DNA from: Gammaproteobacteria bacterium
Lineage (GTDB): Bacteria > Pseudomonadota > Gammaproteobacteria > DSM-19610
Assembly (NCBI GenBank): GCA_011321775.1
Contig: DROT01000062.1
Span: 1-54,360, forward strand
DNA length: 54,360 nucleotides
Direction of reading: 5' to 3'
Positions 31,886-40,868 of the stretch are shown piece after piece. The position numbers were made by a program, and so were the translations under genes. A model generated the notes under the pieces. It saw only the letters and a program-made list of their open reading frames with translations. It did not search any database and had not been told where the DNA came from. Numbering within the stretch: position 1 is the stretch's first letter; each line of letters starts with the position of its first letter.

Positions 31886-32557
31886 CTACTCCGACAGGCT
31901 CCTGGCAATGTGCTCGTAGACGAAGGCGTGCAGGGTAACGGCGTCGTGCTCGTCCTCGATGTCGAACTGCAGGCCGTGATGGTAGCCGTCGTTGAGGGCG
32001 ACATCGCCGCTCTGCTCGCGGTGTACGTTGCGGACCAGCGCCGGGATGGCGAGCAGGCGGTCGATACCCGCCACTTTCACCGAACAGTTGAGCACCACCG
32101 CATCACCGACCTCCCCCAGCTGCTCCCCGGCGACCACCAGCGCACCCGTGGTGCTGAGGTCGACGATGGTGGCGGCTTGCGGCTTGTCCCGCCGATAGTC
32201 CGGGTTGTCGTTGACCACCGAAGCGAACAGGTGCACACCGATACGCTGCGCCTGGCGCACCACGATCTGCTCCATCTCCTGCGGGTAGGCCAGGTGCAGG
32301 TAGGGATAGGGTCGGGCGCAGCTGCGTACTATGGTGGTATTGAATCCGACCACGCGATTGCCCACCATCACCCGTGCCACGAAGGGCTGGCCTTCGCGCA
32401 TGATCATCACCTTGCCGTGGTGGGTGGGCGTGGTGACCAGCAGACTGCGCCCCGGCAGATAGCCGATCACCTTGACACACAGACGGTGATCGTCTCCCTG
32501 CAGGGCCTGCAGCTGCAGCGCATCACCGGGATGCAGCCTCAGTACCGATTCATCCAT
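31886..32557 (-). CDS. YcgR-like flagellar-brake/PilZ domain protein
   Basis: About 223 residues with a YcgR-type N-terminal beta domain (about 1-115) and a C-terminal PilZ domain. The PilZ DLSTTG block (D/NxSxxG) is intact, but the usual RxxxR arm is replaced by YRRDKPQ, lacking the second arginine at the normal place, so c-di-GMP affinity is uncertain. Such proteins control flagellar speed or other motility outputs. The ATG at 32557 is preferred; a TTG at 32575 is in frame, and neither has a clear ribosome-binding site. It converges with trxB and diverges from aat. Confidence 0.82.
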   Translation of the reverse strand: MDESVLRLHPGDALQLQALQGDDHRLCVKVIGYLPGRSLLVTTPTHHGKVMIMREGQPFVARVMVGNRVVGFNTTIVRSCARPYPYLHLAYPQEMEQIVVRQAQRIGVHLFASVVNDNPDYRRDKPQAATIVDLSTTGALVVAGEQLGEVGDAVVLNCSVKVAGIDRLLAIPALVRNVHREQSGDVALNDGYHHGLQFDIEDEHDAVTLHAFVYEHIARSLSE

Positions 32558-32660
32558 GGCACGATTGTAAAGCAAAGCCGGGGCCGATCAATTCGACGCC
32601 CGCTCCGTGCAACGGCAAATCCCGTGACCGATGGCGATATTTTCGCCCGCCCGGCTGCAT

Positions 32661-32666
32661 TACAAT
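32661..32666 (+). promoter_or_regulatory. Candidate -10 for aat-bpt
   Basis: TACAAT ends 6 nt before the aat ATG at 32673, which has no Shine-Dalgarno. The -35 is weak (TATTTT at 17-bp spacing). If used, the transcript would start within the first bases of the gene. Confidence 0.35.
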
Positions 32667-32672
32667 GATCCC

Positions 32673-33431
32673 ATGGAAACGGACCCGACGACCGGCCGGC
32701 GCCCCTTCTGGATCGAGCCGCACGACCACAGCCTGGCGTTCCCGGACGTCGAACTGGCATTGCGCGAGCCGGACGGCCTGCTCGCCGTGGGCGGCGACCT
32801 GTCACCGCAACGCATCTTCAATGCCTACCGCCACGGCATCTTTCCCTGGTACAGCGACGGTCAGCCGATCCTGTGGTGGTCTCCCGACCCGCGCTCGGTG
32901 CTGCTGCCGGAACGGCTGAAGATCTCCCGCAGCCTGCGCAAGACGCTGCGTCGCGGTCGCTTCAGGGTCACCCTGGACAAGGCCTTCGAGGCCGTCATCG
33001 CGGCCTGTGCGGCACCCCGTCGCGACAGCGACGGCACCTGGATCACGGCGGAGATGGCGCAGGCCTATCGCCGGCTGCACCATCTGGGAGTCGCCCACTC
33101 GGCCGAGTGCTGGAACGGCGAACGGCTGGTCGGCGGTCTCTACGGTCTGGCCATCGGCCGGGTGTTCTTCGGCGAATCCATGTTCAGCCGCGAGAGCGAC
33201 GCCTCCAAGACCGCCTTCGCCTTTCTGGTGCGCCAGCTGCGGGCCTGGGGCTTCCGGCTGATCGATTGCCAGGTGCACTCGCCGCACCTGGCAAGCCTGG
33301 GCGCCGAACAGCTGGCGCGTGCCGAATTCGTGGCCCGTCTCGAGGATCTGTGCGCGCAGGCACCGGACGTGCACGACTGGCGGCGCGACGCGGACACCCT
33401 GGACCATGGCTGGGACGGCGCCAGCCCGTGA
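32673..33431 (+). CDS. aat: Leucyl/phenylalanyl-tRNA-protein transferase
   Basis: A 252-residue N-end-rule enzyme that adds Leu or Phe to proteins with N-terminal Arg or Lys, marking them for ClpAP. Family blocks are [79 protein letters not shown] and LIDCQ. The start ATG at 32673 gives the standard length. The stop overlaps the next start as GTGA, pairing two N-end-rule transferases. Confidence 0.97.
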   Translation: METDPTTGRRPFWIEPHDHSLAFPDVELALREPDGLLAVGGDLSPQRIFNAYRHGIFPWYSDGQPILWWSPDPRSVLLPERLKISRSLRKTLRRGRFRVTLDKAFEAVIAACAAPRRDSDGTWITAEMAQAYRRLHHLGVAHSAECWNGERLVGGLYGLAIGRVFFGESMFSRESDASKTAFAFLVRQLRAWGFRLIDCQVHSPHLASLGAEQLARAEFVARLEDLCAQAPDVHDWRRDADTLDHGWDGASP

Positions 33432-34147
33432 ACCGGGACCGTCCCGAGCGCGAACAGGAACTGCGGTTTTTCGCCACCGTTCCGCGCCCCTGTTCCTACC
33501 TGGATGCGCGCGACGCGGTATCGGTGTTCGCCGATCCCGACGCCAGCCTGTCGCCCTGGATCTACCAGCAGCTGGCACAGTTCGGCTTCCGCCGCAGCGG
33601 CAACGACCTCTACGTGCCCGCCTGCCCCACGTGTTCCGAATGCACGCCGGTGCGCATCCCGGCAGCAGAGTTCCACCGCAGCCGCAACCAGCAGAGGATC
33701 TGGAACCGCAACCGCGACCTGGAGTGCCGGCTGCTGGGACCGGAATACCGCCGCGAACACTTCGAACTGTATCGCGACTACCTCGCACGGCGACATCGCG
33801 GCGGCGGCATGGACAACCCGACGCCGCAGGAATACCGGCGCTTTCTCCTCAGCGACTGGTGCCATACGCGTTTTCTGGAACTGCGCCTGCAGGACCGGCT
33901 GGCTGCGGTTGCCGTTACCGACTACCTCGACGATGCACTGTCGGCGGTATACACCTTCTTCGATCCGGATCTGGCGCGTCGCAGTCTGGGAACCTACGCC
34001 ATCCTGCGCCAGTTGCAGCTGGCGCAGCAAAGCCGGCGCCGCTGGCTGTATCTCGGTTTCTGGATTCCCGGCAGTCCGAAGATGGAATACAAGAACCGCT
34101 TCCGGCCCCTGGAAGGCTTCCGCGACGGCCGCTGGGTACGGCTTTGA
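33428..34147 (+). CDS. bpt: Aspartate/glutamate leucyltransferase (arginyltransferase family)
   Basis: A 239-residue ATE-family transferase. The N-terminal domain has the C-P-Y-like [10 protein letters not shown] and the paired cysteines [14 protein letters not shown]; the C-terminal domain has [19 protein letters not shown] and [22 protein letters not shown]. In gammaproteobacteria this homologue transfers Leu to N-terminal Asp or Glu. The start is GTG at 33428, overlapping aat as GTGA. infA, often next in this synteny, is absent; a PPK2 gene follows. Confidence 0.94.
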   Translation: MNRDRPEREQELRFFATVPRPCSYLDARDAVSVFADPDASLSPWIYQQLAQFGFRRSGNDLYVPACPTCSECTPVRIPAAEFHRSRNQQRIWNRNRDLECRLLGPEYRREHFELYRDYLARRHRGGGMDNPTPQEYRRFLLSDWCHTRFLELRLQDRLAAVAVTDYLDDALSAVYTFFDPDLARRSLGTYAILRQLQLAQQSRRRWLYLGFWIPGSPKMEYKNRFRPLEGFRDGRWVRL

Positions 34148-34266
34148 TCTGACCTGCATCAAGGCATTCAAGAAGCGTTTCTGGTAAAGCTGCCGGTACG
34201 GAATGCACCCGAGGTTCAGACTTCACGGACACGACAACAACCTTTCCTTGTCAAGAGGCGGGAACC

Positions 34267-35208
34267 ATGAGTGAGCAAGACGACAACGAGCGGCAGAACA
34301 GCGGGACCAGCACCCCGGCCGCCGAACCGCAGGGTAACGTGGTGGCACTGGCGCCGGGCGACGAGGCGGTCGAGGCGCCGCGCCGAACCGCGGATCAGAA
34401 CCTCAAGCGCCTCCGGAAAAAGGCCTTCCGCCGTTACCTGCGCGAAGAGGAACTCAAGCCCTATCAGGCGGAACTGATCCAGATGCAGAAGCACCTCGAA
34501 CAGACCGGCAACCGCATGATCATCCTGTTCGAGGGCCGCGACGCCGCCGGCAAGGGCGGCACCATTCGTCGCGTGACGCGCTACATGAACGAGAAACACT
34601 ACCGCGTGGTGGCGCTCGGCAAGCCCACCGAGAGCGAGAAGACGCAGTGGTTCTTCCAGCGTTATATCCAGCATTTCCCGCAGGGTGGCGAGGTGGTGCT
34701 GTTCGACCGCAGCTGGTACAACCGGGCCATGGTGGAACCGGTGTTCGGCTTCTGCACCGAGAAGGAATACAAGAACTTCATGCGCGGGGTCGGCGGCTTC
34801 GAAAAGGACCTGGTGCGCCAGGGCACCATCCTGGTCAAGCTCTATTTCAGCGTCACCAAGGAAGAGCAGGCGCGCCGTTTCGAACGTCGCAAGACGGATC
34901 CGCTCCGGCAGTGGAAACTGAGCGAGGTCGACGTTCAGGCGCAGGAGCGCTGGGACGATTTCACCAACGTGAAATACGAGATGCTGAAAAAGACGCACAC
35001 CACCCACGCGCCCTGGAAGATCATACGCTCCAACGACAAGCACCGGGCACGCCTCAATGCCATGAAGGTGATTCTGAACTCGGTACCCTACGAGCGCCTC
35101 GACCCGGAGCTGGATTTCGTCCCCGATCCCGACATCGTCATCTCGGGCTCACGGGAAATCGAGAAGATGGAGGCGCAGCGCCTCAGCAGCGGCAAGTTCC
35201 TCGCCTGA
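34267..35208 (+). CDS. ppk2: Polyphosphate kinase 2 (second paralogue)
   Basis: A 313-residue PPK2-family kinase. Walker A is FEGRDAAGKGGT, Walker B DRSWYNRAMVEPV, and the lid FERRKTDPLRQWKLSEVD. The N-terminal ~50 residues are acidic and probably disordered. It differs from the copy at 22109 outside the motifs (for example AMVEPVFGFCTEKEY against AGVERVMKFCTSAQY), so it is an old paralogue and may favour another nucleotide. GGCGGGAA lies just before the ATG. A 119-bp gap separates it from bpt, so it may have its own promoter, though none was clear. Confidence 0.93.
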   Translation: MSEQDDNERQNSGTSTPAAEPQGNVVALAPGDEAVEAPRRTADQNLKRLRKKAFRRYLREEELKPYQAELIQMQKHLEQTGNRMIILFEGRDAAGKGGTIRRVTRYMNEKHYRVVALGKPTESEKTQWFFQRYIQHFPQGGEVVLFDRSWYNRAMVEPVFGFCTEKEYKNFMRGVGGFEKDLVRQGTILVKLYFSVTKEEQARRFERRKTDPLRQWKLSEVDVQAQERWDDFTNVKYEMLKKTHTTHAPWKIIRSNDKHRARLNAMKVILNSVPYERLDPELDFVPDPDIVISGSREIEKMEAQRLSSGKFLA

Positions 35209-35220
35209 ACGGCGCCGGGT

Positions 35221-35697
35221 TCACAGGCGTTCGCGCACGCTTTCGAGCAGCGAACGGGAGCCCTCCTCGATGAGGTCGAGAACGCGTTCGAAACCCTGCG
35301 CCCCCCCGTAGTAGGGGTCCGGCACCTCGCGCTCCGGCAGCTCTTCGGCAAAATCGAGAAACAGGGCCAGTTTTTCCCGATGTTGTTCGGGACACAGGGC
35401 CATGAGATCATCGAGGTTGCTGCTGTCCATGGCGAGCACGTAGTCGAAGCGTTCGAAATCCTCGATCTCGATGCGGCGTGCGCGCTGGGCGCCGAGATCG
35501 ATGCCGCGCGCAGCGGCGCTGCGCATCGCCCGCTCGTCCGGTGACTTGCCGACGTGGTAGGCGTGGGTTCCGGCCGAGTCGACGTACACTTCGTCACTCA
35601 GCCCTTCCTGTTCGAGCAGGTATTCGAACATCCCCTGGGCCGTCGGAGAGCGGCAGATGTTGCCCATGCAGACGAAGAGAATATTTATTTTGCTCAT
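35221..35697 (-). CDS. Low-molecular-weight protein-tyrosine phosphatase
   Basis: A 158-residue LMW-PTP. The P-loop CMGNICRS (CX5R-S) lies at residues ~10-17 and the general acid is in VPDPYYGG. The ATG at 35697 is used; an upstream TTG/ATG adds only a few residues. Its location after kdsB matches other gammaproteobacteria. Physiological targets cannot be inferred; some relatives act on polysaccharide-export kinases and others on phospho-arginine or small molecules. Confidence 0.95.
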   Translation of the reverse strand: MSKINILFVCMGNICRSPTAQGMFEYLLEQEGLSDEVYVDSAGTHAYHVGKSPDERAMRSAAARGIDLGAQRARRIEIEDFERFDYVLAMDSSNLDDLMALCPEQHREKLALFLDFAEELPEREVPDPYYGGAQGFERVLDLIEEGSRSLLESVRERL

Positions 35698-35796
35698 AGG
35701 ATTACACAACCTTCTCAAGAACCGGCACAGTCAGGGACCGGAGGCAGTATTCCACAAAAGCGCGCCCCTGATAAGCGTCCCGCGCGGGAGCAGGCC

Positions 35797-36084
35797 ATGA
35801 TCGACGCACAACTCCTGCAACGACTTCGTTCGCTGGTCGGCAGGCACATCCACTACCAGAACCATGCCTGCAGCGTGATCGAGGTACTGGACTCGGAAAA
35901 GGCCCTGGTGCTGCGCTGCGAGGGCCCGGACCGGGTCATCCAGGGCAACCAGTTCGGCGAAGCCAGCCGCCGGGTCCGCGAGTGCCACACCCTGCCCCTG
36001 TTCGACGAGGAAGGCCGTCTCAATCCCGTGGTCGAGGGCTGGCTGGAAGAATCGACACAGGCTCCTAGTCCGAAGCACCGTTGA
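35797..36084 (+). CDS. Conserved-looking small protein of unknown function
   Basis: 95 residues starting at an ATG with GGGAG 7 nt upstream. The sequence (RSLVGRHIHYQNHACSVIEVLDSEKALVLRCEG) suggests a small beta-rich, SH3-like domain, with an extended, acidic tail. No signal or membrane segment. It sits on the plus strand between ptp and kdsB, and its end overlaps the convergent kdsB stop by 20 bp. No family was recognised with confidence. Confidence 0.75.
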   Translation: MIDAQLLQRLRSLVGRHIHYQNHACSVIEVLDSEKALVLRCEGPDRVIQGNQFGEASRRVRECHTLPLFDEEGRLNPVVEGWLEESTQAPSPKHR

Positions 36085-36844
36085 GTCGGGCCTGCATCAG
36101 CTGCTCCACGATCAGCAGATCGTCCTCCGTATCCACGCCGGGCCCCGGCCGCTGCAACGCCTCCGCCACATGGATACGCTCGCCGTACCAGAGCGCGCGC
36201 AGCTGCTCCAGTTGCTCGGCCTGCTCCAGCGGACAGCTGCGCATGTCGGCGTAGCGTCCCAGGTAGCCGACCCGGTAGCCATAGATACCGATATGACGCA
36301 TGGGCACGATGCCCACCGGCAGGGCGCGCACCCCGTCCTGCAGCAGGTCCCGATCCCAGGGGATCGGCGCACGGCTGAAATAGAGTGCAAAACCCGCGCG
36401 GTCGCAGACCACCTTCACCACATTGGGATCGAAGAACTCACCCGCGGCCACCAGCGGCGTCGCCGCCGTGGCAATGGCGGCATCGGGCCAGGCCGCCAGA
36501 TCGGCGGCCACCTGGTCCACCAGCGCCGGCGGCATCAGCGGCTCGTCGCCCTGCACGTTCACCACGATGGCCTCGTCCGGCCACGCCAGCTTGGCGACCA
36601 CTTCGGCCAGACGGTCGGTACCGCTGGCGTGCTCGCTGGAGGTCATGCACACCTCGGCCCCGAAACCGCGCGCCACTTCCTCGATGCGCGGATCGTCGGT
36701 GGCGATCACCACCTCCTCGGCCGCGGACTCGCGGGCCGCCTGGTACACGTGCTGCAGCATCGGCTTGCCGAGCAGTTCCCGCAGCGGCTTGCCGGGCAGA
36801 CGGGTGGAGGCGTAACGCGCCGGGATGACGACCTTGTAGGTCAC
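36065..36844 (-). CDS. kdsB: 3-deoxy-manno-octulosonate cytidylyltransferase
   Basis: A 259-residue CMP-KDO synthetase that activates KDO for lipopolysaccharide core. It begins KVVIPARYASTRLPGKPL, with QHVYQAA, TSSEHASGTDRLAEV, NVQGDEPLMP and YFSRAPIPWDRD. The start is GTG. It is preceded by ycaR with 1 bp between, and lies in the lpxK-ycaR-kdsB block. Confidence 0.97.
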   Translation of the reverse strand: MTYKVVIPARYASTRLPGKPLRELLGKPMLQHVYQAARESAAEEVVIATDDPRIEEVARGFGAEVCMTSSEHASGTDRLAEVVAKLAWPDEAIVVNVQGDEPLMPPALVDQVAADLAAWPDAAIATAATPLVAAGEFFDPNVVKVVCDRAGFALYFSRAPIPWDRDLLQDGVRALPVGIVPMRHIGIYGYRVGYLGRYADMRSCPLEQAEQLEQLRALWYGERIHVAEALQRPGPGVDTEDDLLIVEQLMQARLNGASD

Positions 36845-36845
36845 C

Positions 36846-37025
36846 TCAGACTTCTTCTTCGGCGGGCAGCTGGCGGGCTTCTTCTTCCAGCATCACGGGG
36901 ATGTCGTCGCGTATCGGGAATGCCAGACGGTCGACCTTGCAGATCAGTTCCTGGCGTTCCTTGTCGTACACCAGCGGCCCCTTGCATACCGGGCAGGCGA
37001 GAATATCGAGCAGTTTCTTGTCCAA
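36846..37025 (-). CDS. ycaR: Trm112/YcaR family protein
   Basis: A 59-residue protein with the YcaR pattern: [17 protein letters not shown], then [26 protein letters not shown]. Only the first CxxC pair and one later cysteine remain, as in E. coli YcaR. Trm112-like proteins activate methyltransferases in other organisms; here the role is unknown, but the lpxK-ycaR-kdsB order is conserved. The start is taken as TTG at 37025, 2 bp after lpxK; a longer frame through lpxK is not plausible. Confidence 0.92.
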   Translation of the reverse strand: MDKKLLDILACPVCKGPLVYDKERQELICKVDRLAFPIRDDIPVMLEEEARQLPAEEEV

Positions 37026-37027
37026 GG

Positions 37028-38017
37028 TCAGGTGTCCTGTTTGAGCTGCGCCAGCAGCCAGTCCTCGAAAGCCGCGTCCGGCCGCGCAGCGACCGGCACA
37101 CACCACCAGTGCGGCTGCGCAAAACGCTCGCATTTTACCGCGTCTTTCTCCGTCATCAAAACGGGCCTGCGGTCACCGAAGGCGAGATCCGCCGCGGCGA
37201 AGGCGTGGTGGTCGCCGAAGGCGTGTATCTCGATCTCCAACCCGGCCTGGCGCAGCTGTTCGAAAAAGCGCTGCGGCCTGGCGATGCCGGCCACCGCGTG
37301 CACCCTTTCCCCGCAAAATTCCGCCAGCGAACGCCGCTGCCGCGAATCCTGCAGGCACCAGGGCCGTCCCGTCTGCAGTTGCATCGACCAGCCCTGCGGG
37401 TGCGCATCCCCGACGCCGATCAGCGCGTCCACCCCTGACAGGCGCGAACGCGGCTCGCGCAAGGGACCGGCGGGCAGGCAGCGGCCGTTGCCCTCGGCGG
37501 CCGCGTCGACCAGGGCGATCTCCAGGTCACGACCGAGCGCATAATGCTGCAGGCCGTCGTCGCAGAGAACGACATCGCAGGCGTGTTGCGACAGCAACAG
37601 CCGGCCGGCGGCATGGCGATCGGCGCCGGCGACCACCGGTGCCCCGCTGCGGCGCGCCAGCAGTACTGCCTCGTCACCCAGTTCGAAAGGGTCGCTGTCC
37701 GGCAGCACCGGGCGCGGAGGTCGCAGCGACCGGCCGCCATAGCCGCGCGTGAGGATGCCGACCTCGAGGCCGGCGGCACGCAGCCGCCGGGCCAGGGCAA
37801 TGACCAGCGGTGTCTTGCCACTGCCGGCGACCGCGATGCTGCCGACCACCACCACGCGGCTGTCCAGCCAGCGCACCGGCAGCAGATGCCGGCGGTAGAG
37901 CCGGCGTCGCAGGCCGCTGACGGCGCAATAGAGCCCGGCGAGCGGTCTCAGCGCCAGCGGCGCCCCGGCGCCATACCAGCGTCGGGTCAGCCAGCGTTCC
38001 AGCCGCGCGCGGCTCAT
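37028..38017 (-). CDS. lpxK: Tetraacyldisaccharide 4'-kinase
   Basis: A 329-residue P-loop kinase that phosphorylates the lipid A precursor at the inner membrane. An N-terminal amphipathic segment ([21 protein letters not shown]) precedes the P-loop [13 protein letters not shown], then [17 protein letters not shown] and the catalytic aspartate block [16 protein letters not shown]. The ATG overlaps msbA as ATGA, so the kinase and the lipid A flippase are co-translated. Confidence 0.96.
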   Translation of the reverse strand: MSRARLERWLTRRWYGAGAPLALRPLAGLYCAVSGLRRRLYRRHLLPVRWLDSRVVVVGSIAVAGSGKTPLVIALARRLRAAGLEVGILTRGYGGRSLRPPRPVLPDSDPFELGDEAVLLARRSGAPVVAGADRHAAGRLLLSQHACDVVLCDDGLQHYALGRDLEIALVDAAAEGNGRCLPAGPLREPRSRLSGVDALIGVGDAHPQGWSMQLQTGRPWCLQDSRQRRSLAEFCGERVHAVAGIARPQRFFEQLRQAGLEIEIHAFGDHHAFAAADLAFGDRRPVLMTEKDAVKCERFAQPHWWCVPVAARPDAAFEDWLLAQLKQDT

Positions 38018-39762
38018 CCCCGGGCGTCGTCCCTGAACTGGAGGCGGTAGAGATCGGCATACACCCCCCCGGCCGCCAGCAACTCGGCGTGGCTGCCGCT
38101 CTGGACGATGCGCCCCTGCTCCAGCACCAGGATGCGGTCGGCGTGCTCCACCGTCGACAGGCGATGGGCGATGATCAGCGAGGTACGCTCGCGCGCCAGC
38201 CGTTCCAGCGCCTCCTGCACCACCCGCTCGGACTCGCTGTCGAGCGCCGAGGTCGCCTCGTCGAGCACCAGGATGGGCGCGTCCTGCAGCATGGCGCGGG
38301 CGATGGCGATGCGCTGCCGCTGGCCTCCGGACAACAGTACGCCGCGATCACCGACGCGGGTATCGAGCCCCTGCGGCAGGCCGTCGGCGAATTCCAGCAC
38401 GTGCGCCGCCCCGGCCGCGGCGAGAATGTCCTCGCGGCTGGCCTCGCCAAGTCGCCCGTAGGCGATGTTGTGGGCGATGGTGTCGTTGAACAGCACCGCC
38501 TCCTGCCCGACCAGGGCGATCTGGCGTCGCAGATCGGCCAGGCGGAAAGTACGGATATCCTCGCCGTCGATGCAGATACAGCCCTGTTGCGGGTCGTAGA
38601 AGCGCACCAGCAGGCTGGCGATGGTGCTCTTGCCGCTGCCGGAACGCCCGACCAGCGCCACCCGCTGGCCCGGGGACAGACGGAAGGAGACCTCGCGCAG
38701 GGCCTCCCCGGCGGCGCCCTCGTAGGCGAAGCTGACGCCGCGAAACTCCACCTCGCCTCGGGCCCGCTGCAGCGCGCGCTGTCCGTCGTCGGCCTCCGCC
38801 GGCTGGTCGAGCAGCTCGAAGATGCTGCGCGCCCCGGCCACGCCCCGCTGGATCGAGGCGTTGACGTTGGTGAGACGCTTGAGCGGCTGCATCAGCAGCA
38901 TGGTGGCGGCGATGAAGGACACGAAGCTGCCGACGCTGATCTGCTGGCTGACCGACTGCAGCGTCGCCAGGTAGATCACCAGCGCCAGCAGGCAGGCGGC
39001 GATGAACTGCACCACCGGCGTGCTGGCGCCCAGCGCCGCGGCCATCTTCAGGTGCAGGCGCCGGTTGCGTTCGTTGACCTCGGCGAAGCGCTGTTCCTGG
39101 TAGCGCTGGCCATTGCAGGCCTTGACCAGGCGGTGACCGTGGATCACCTCGTCACTGAACTGGGTCAGCTCTCCCATCGACTCCTGGATGCGCCGGCTGA
39201 TGCGCCGGAAGCGCTGGCTGACGTGGCGGATCAACAGCACCAGCACCGGGCCCACGATCCCGAACAGCAGCGTCAGCCCGGGACTGATCCACAGCATGTA
39301 GGCCAGCAGGAACAGCAGCGTGAGACTGTCGCGTATCAGGATGGTGACGGCATTGGCGGTCGCCTCGGCCACCTGCTCGACATCGAAGGTCAGGCGTGAA
39401 AGCAGCCGGCCCGCCGGGTTGCGGTCGTAGTAGGCGACCGGCAGGCGCACCAGCTGGTGGAACAGGTCACGGCGCAGGACCTGGATGACGCGCCGCCCGA
39501 TCCAGCTCATGCCGTAGCGCGACAGGAAGCCGCTCAGGCCCCGGAACACGAACAGCAGCACCAGCGCGATCGGCACCAGGCGCACCGTGGCGGGATCGCG
39601 CTCGATGAAATTGCCGTCGAGCATCGGCTTCATCAGGGCGGCGAAGCCGGTGTCGGTGGCGGCGAACAGGATCATCGCCAGCACGGCGAGAACGAACACG
39701 CGCCAGTATGGCGTCGCGTAGCCCAGCAGACGGCGGTACAGCGCTAGCGCCCGCGGCTTCAC
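38014..39762 (-). CDS. msbA: Lipid A export ATP-binding/permease protein MsbA
   Basis: A 582-residue ABC half-transporter. Six membrane helices occupy about residues 20-310, and the ATPase domain has Walker A VGRSGSGKST, the ABC signature LSGGQRQRIAIARA and Walker B ILVLDEATSALD. It flips lipid A-core across the inner membrane. The start is GTG overlapping exbD. The lpxK partner directly downstream supports MsbA rather than a drug exporter. Confidence 0.95.
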   Translation of the reverse strand: MKPRALALYRRLLGYATPYWRVFVLAVLAMILFAATDTGFAALMKPMLDGNFIERDPATVRLVPIALVLLFVFRGLSGFLSRYGMSWIGRRVIQVLRRDLFHQLVRLPVAYYDRNPAGRLLSRLTFDVEQVAEATANAVTILIRDSLTLLFLLAYMLWISPGLTLLFGIVGPVLVLLIRHVSQRFRRISRRIQESMGELTQFSDEVIHGHRLVKACNGQRYQEQRFAEVNERNRRLHLKMAAALGASTPVVQFIAACLLALVIYLATLQSVSQQISVGSFVSFIAATMLLMQPLKRLTNVNASIQRGVAGARSIFELLDQPAEADDGQRALQRARGEVEFRGVSFAYEGAAGEALREVSFRLSPGQRVALVGRSGSGKSTIASLLVRFYDPQQGCICIDGEDIRTFRLADLRRQIALVGQEAVLFNDTIAHNIAYGRLGEASREDILAAAGAAHVLEFADGLPQGLDTRVGDRGVLLSGGQRQRIAIARAMLQDAPILVLDEATSALDSESERVVQEALERLARERTSLIIAHRLSTVEHADRILVLEQGRIVQSGSHAELLAAGGVYADLYRLQFRDDARG

Positions 39763-40184
39763 TCTCCCCCGCTTTCAGGCTGGTTGGTGGCCAGCGACAT
39801 GTGTACCAGGCCCAGCTGCGCGGTGGCATCCATGGCACGAACCACGGCCTCGTACGGGGTATTCCGGTCGGCACGGATCACCACCGGGAGTTCACTGCGC
39901 TTGCCGAGGAACTTGAGGATCGCCTTCTTGAGGGTCGCGAGCTCCGTGTTCACGACCTGCTGTCCGCCGATGAAATAGTGTCCTTCCGGGTCGACGAGTA
40001 TCTCGAGCACGTCCTTCTGCTCCTCCATGGGCTCGGAACTCGCCTCCGGCAGTTCGATCTTGATCTGGGACTCGCGCTGAAAGGTGGTCGACACCATGAA
40101 GAAGATCAGCAGGATGAACACCACGTCGATCAGGGGCGTGAGATTGACGTCCGGATCTTCCATTTTCGACTGGGGCAGCTTCAC
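39759..40184 (-). CDS. exbD: Biopolymer transport protein ExbD/TolR family
   Basis: 141 residues: a short cytoplasmic tail, one membrane helix (LIDVVFILLIFFMVSTTF) with the essential aspartate in NLTPLIDVVF, and a periplasmic domain ending near VHMSLATNQ. The start is GTG at 40184, giving a GTGA overlap with exbB; an ATG 7 codons on would leave no overlap. With ExbB it forms a proton-driven stator. No TonB gene is adjacent, so the energised partner is unknown. Confidence 0.94.
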   Translation of the reverse strand: MKLPQSKMEDPDVNLTPLIDVVFILLIFFMVSTTFQRESQIKIELPEASSEPMEEQKDVLEILVDPEGHYFIGGQQVVNTELATLKKAILKFLGKRSELPVVIRADRNTPYEAVVRAMDATAQLGLVHMSLATNQPESGGE

Positions 40185-40816
40185 AGCGAGTCCTCCAGCA
40201 CACCCTCCTGCGAGCGCTGTCCGTGCAACACCTCGACCATGCGCAGCGCCTGCTGTTCCATGCGAATGACCAGCATCGACACCTTGCCGCGGAAATAGCG
40301 ATAGAACATCAGCGTCGGAATGGCCACCGCCATGCCGGCGGCAGTGGTGATCAGAGCGACCGAGATGCCGCCGGCCAGGGCCGCCGGGTTGCCGACTCCC
40401 TGGGTAGTGATGGCGGAGAACACCTTGATCATGCCGATGACGGTGCCCAGCAGGCCGAGCAGCGGCGAGATGGCGGCAATGGTGCCCAGGGTATTGATGT
40501 AGCGTTCCAGTTCGTGGACCACGTGGCGGCCGGTGTCCTCGATGGCCTCCTTCATGATCTCGCGGCTGGCGTTGCGGTTCATCAGCCCGGCCGCGAGGAT
40601 ACGCCCCAGCGGTGAACTCGAGCGCAGCACCTGCAGGCGCTCCATGTCCAGCTGCCGCCCCTTGACCGCATCCCACACCTGGGACACCACCTTGCGCGGT
40701 ATCACCCGCGATACCCGCAGGGTCCAGAGGCGCTCGGCGATGATGGCAAAGGCAATGATGGAGCAGGCAATGATCGGGGCCATGAGCCAACCGCCCGCGG
40801 TAACCAGTTCGAACAC
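40181..40816 (-). CDS. exbB: Biopolymer transport protein ExbB/TolQ family proton channel
   Basis: 211 residues from the GTG at 40816, with three membrane helices: GGWLMAPIIACSIIAFAIIAE near the start, and two in the C-terminal MotA/ExbB domain (INTLGTIAAISPLLGLLGTVIGMI and GGISVALITTAAGMAVAIPTL). The TVxGMIxxF block is the family signature. GGAAA precedes the start. The pair stands between comEC and msbA as in Pseudomonas, where its role is not clear. Confidence 0.94.
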   Translation of the reverse strand: MFELVTAGGWLMAPIIACSIIAFAIIAERLWTLRVSRVIPRKVVSQVWDAVKGRQLDMERLQVLRSSSPLGRILAAGLMNRNASREIMKEAIEDTGRHVVHELERYINTLGTIAAISPLLGLLGTVIGMIKVFSAITTQGVGNPAALAGGISVALITTAAGMAVAIPTLMFYRYFRGKVSMLVIRMEQQALRMVEVLHGQRSQEGVLEDSL

Positions 40817-40868
40817 GGTGAGTGTTTCCTTCCCTGTCGGTCTCGATGACGAATGCGGCGATGATACT

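Noticed and set aside
34144-34162. TTGAT...ATCAA inverted repeat resembling an FNR box
   Set aside because: The half-sites are 9 nt apart rather than 4 and overlap the end of bpt.
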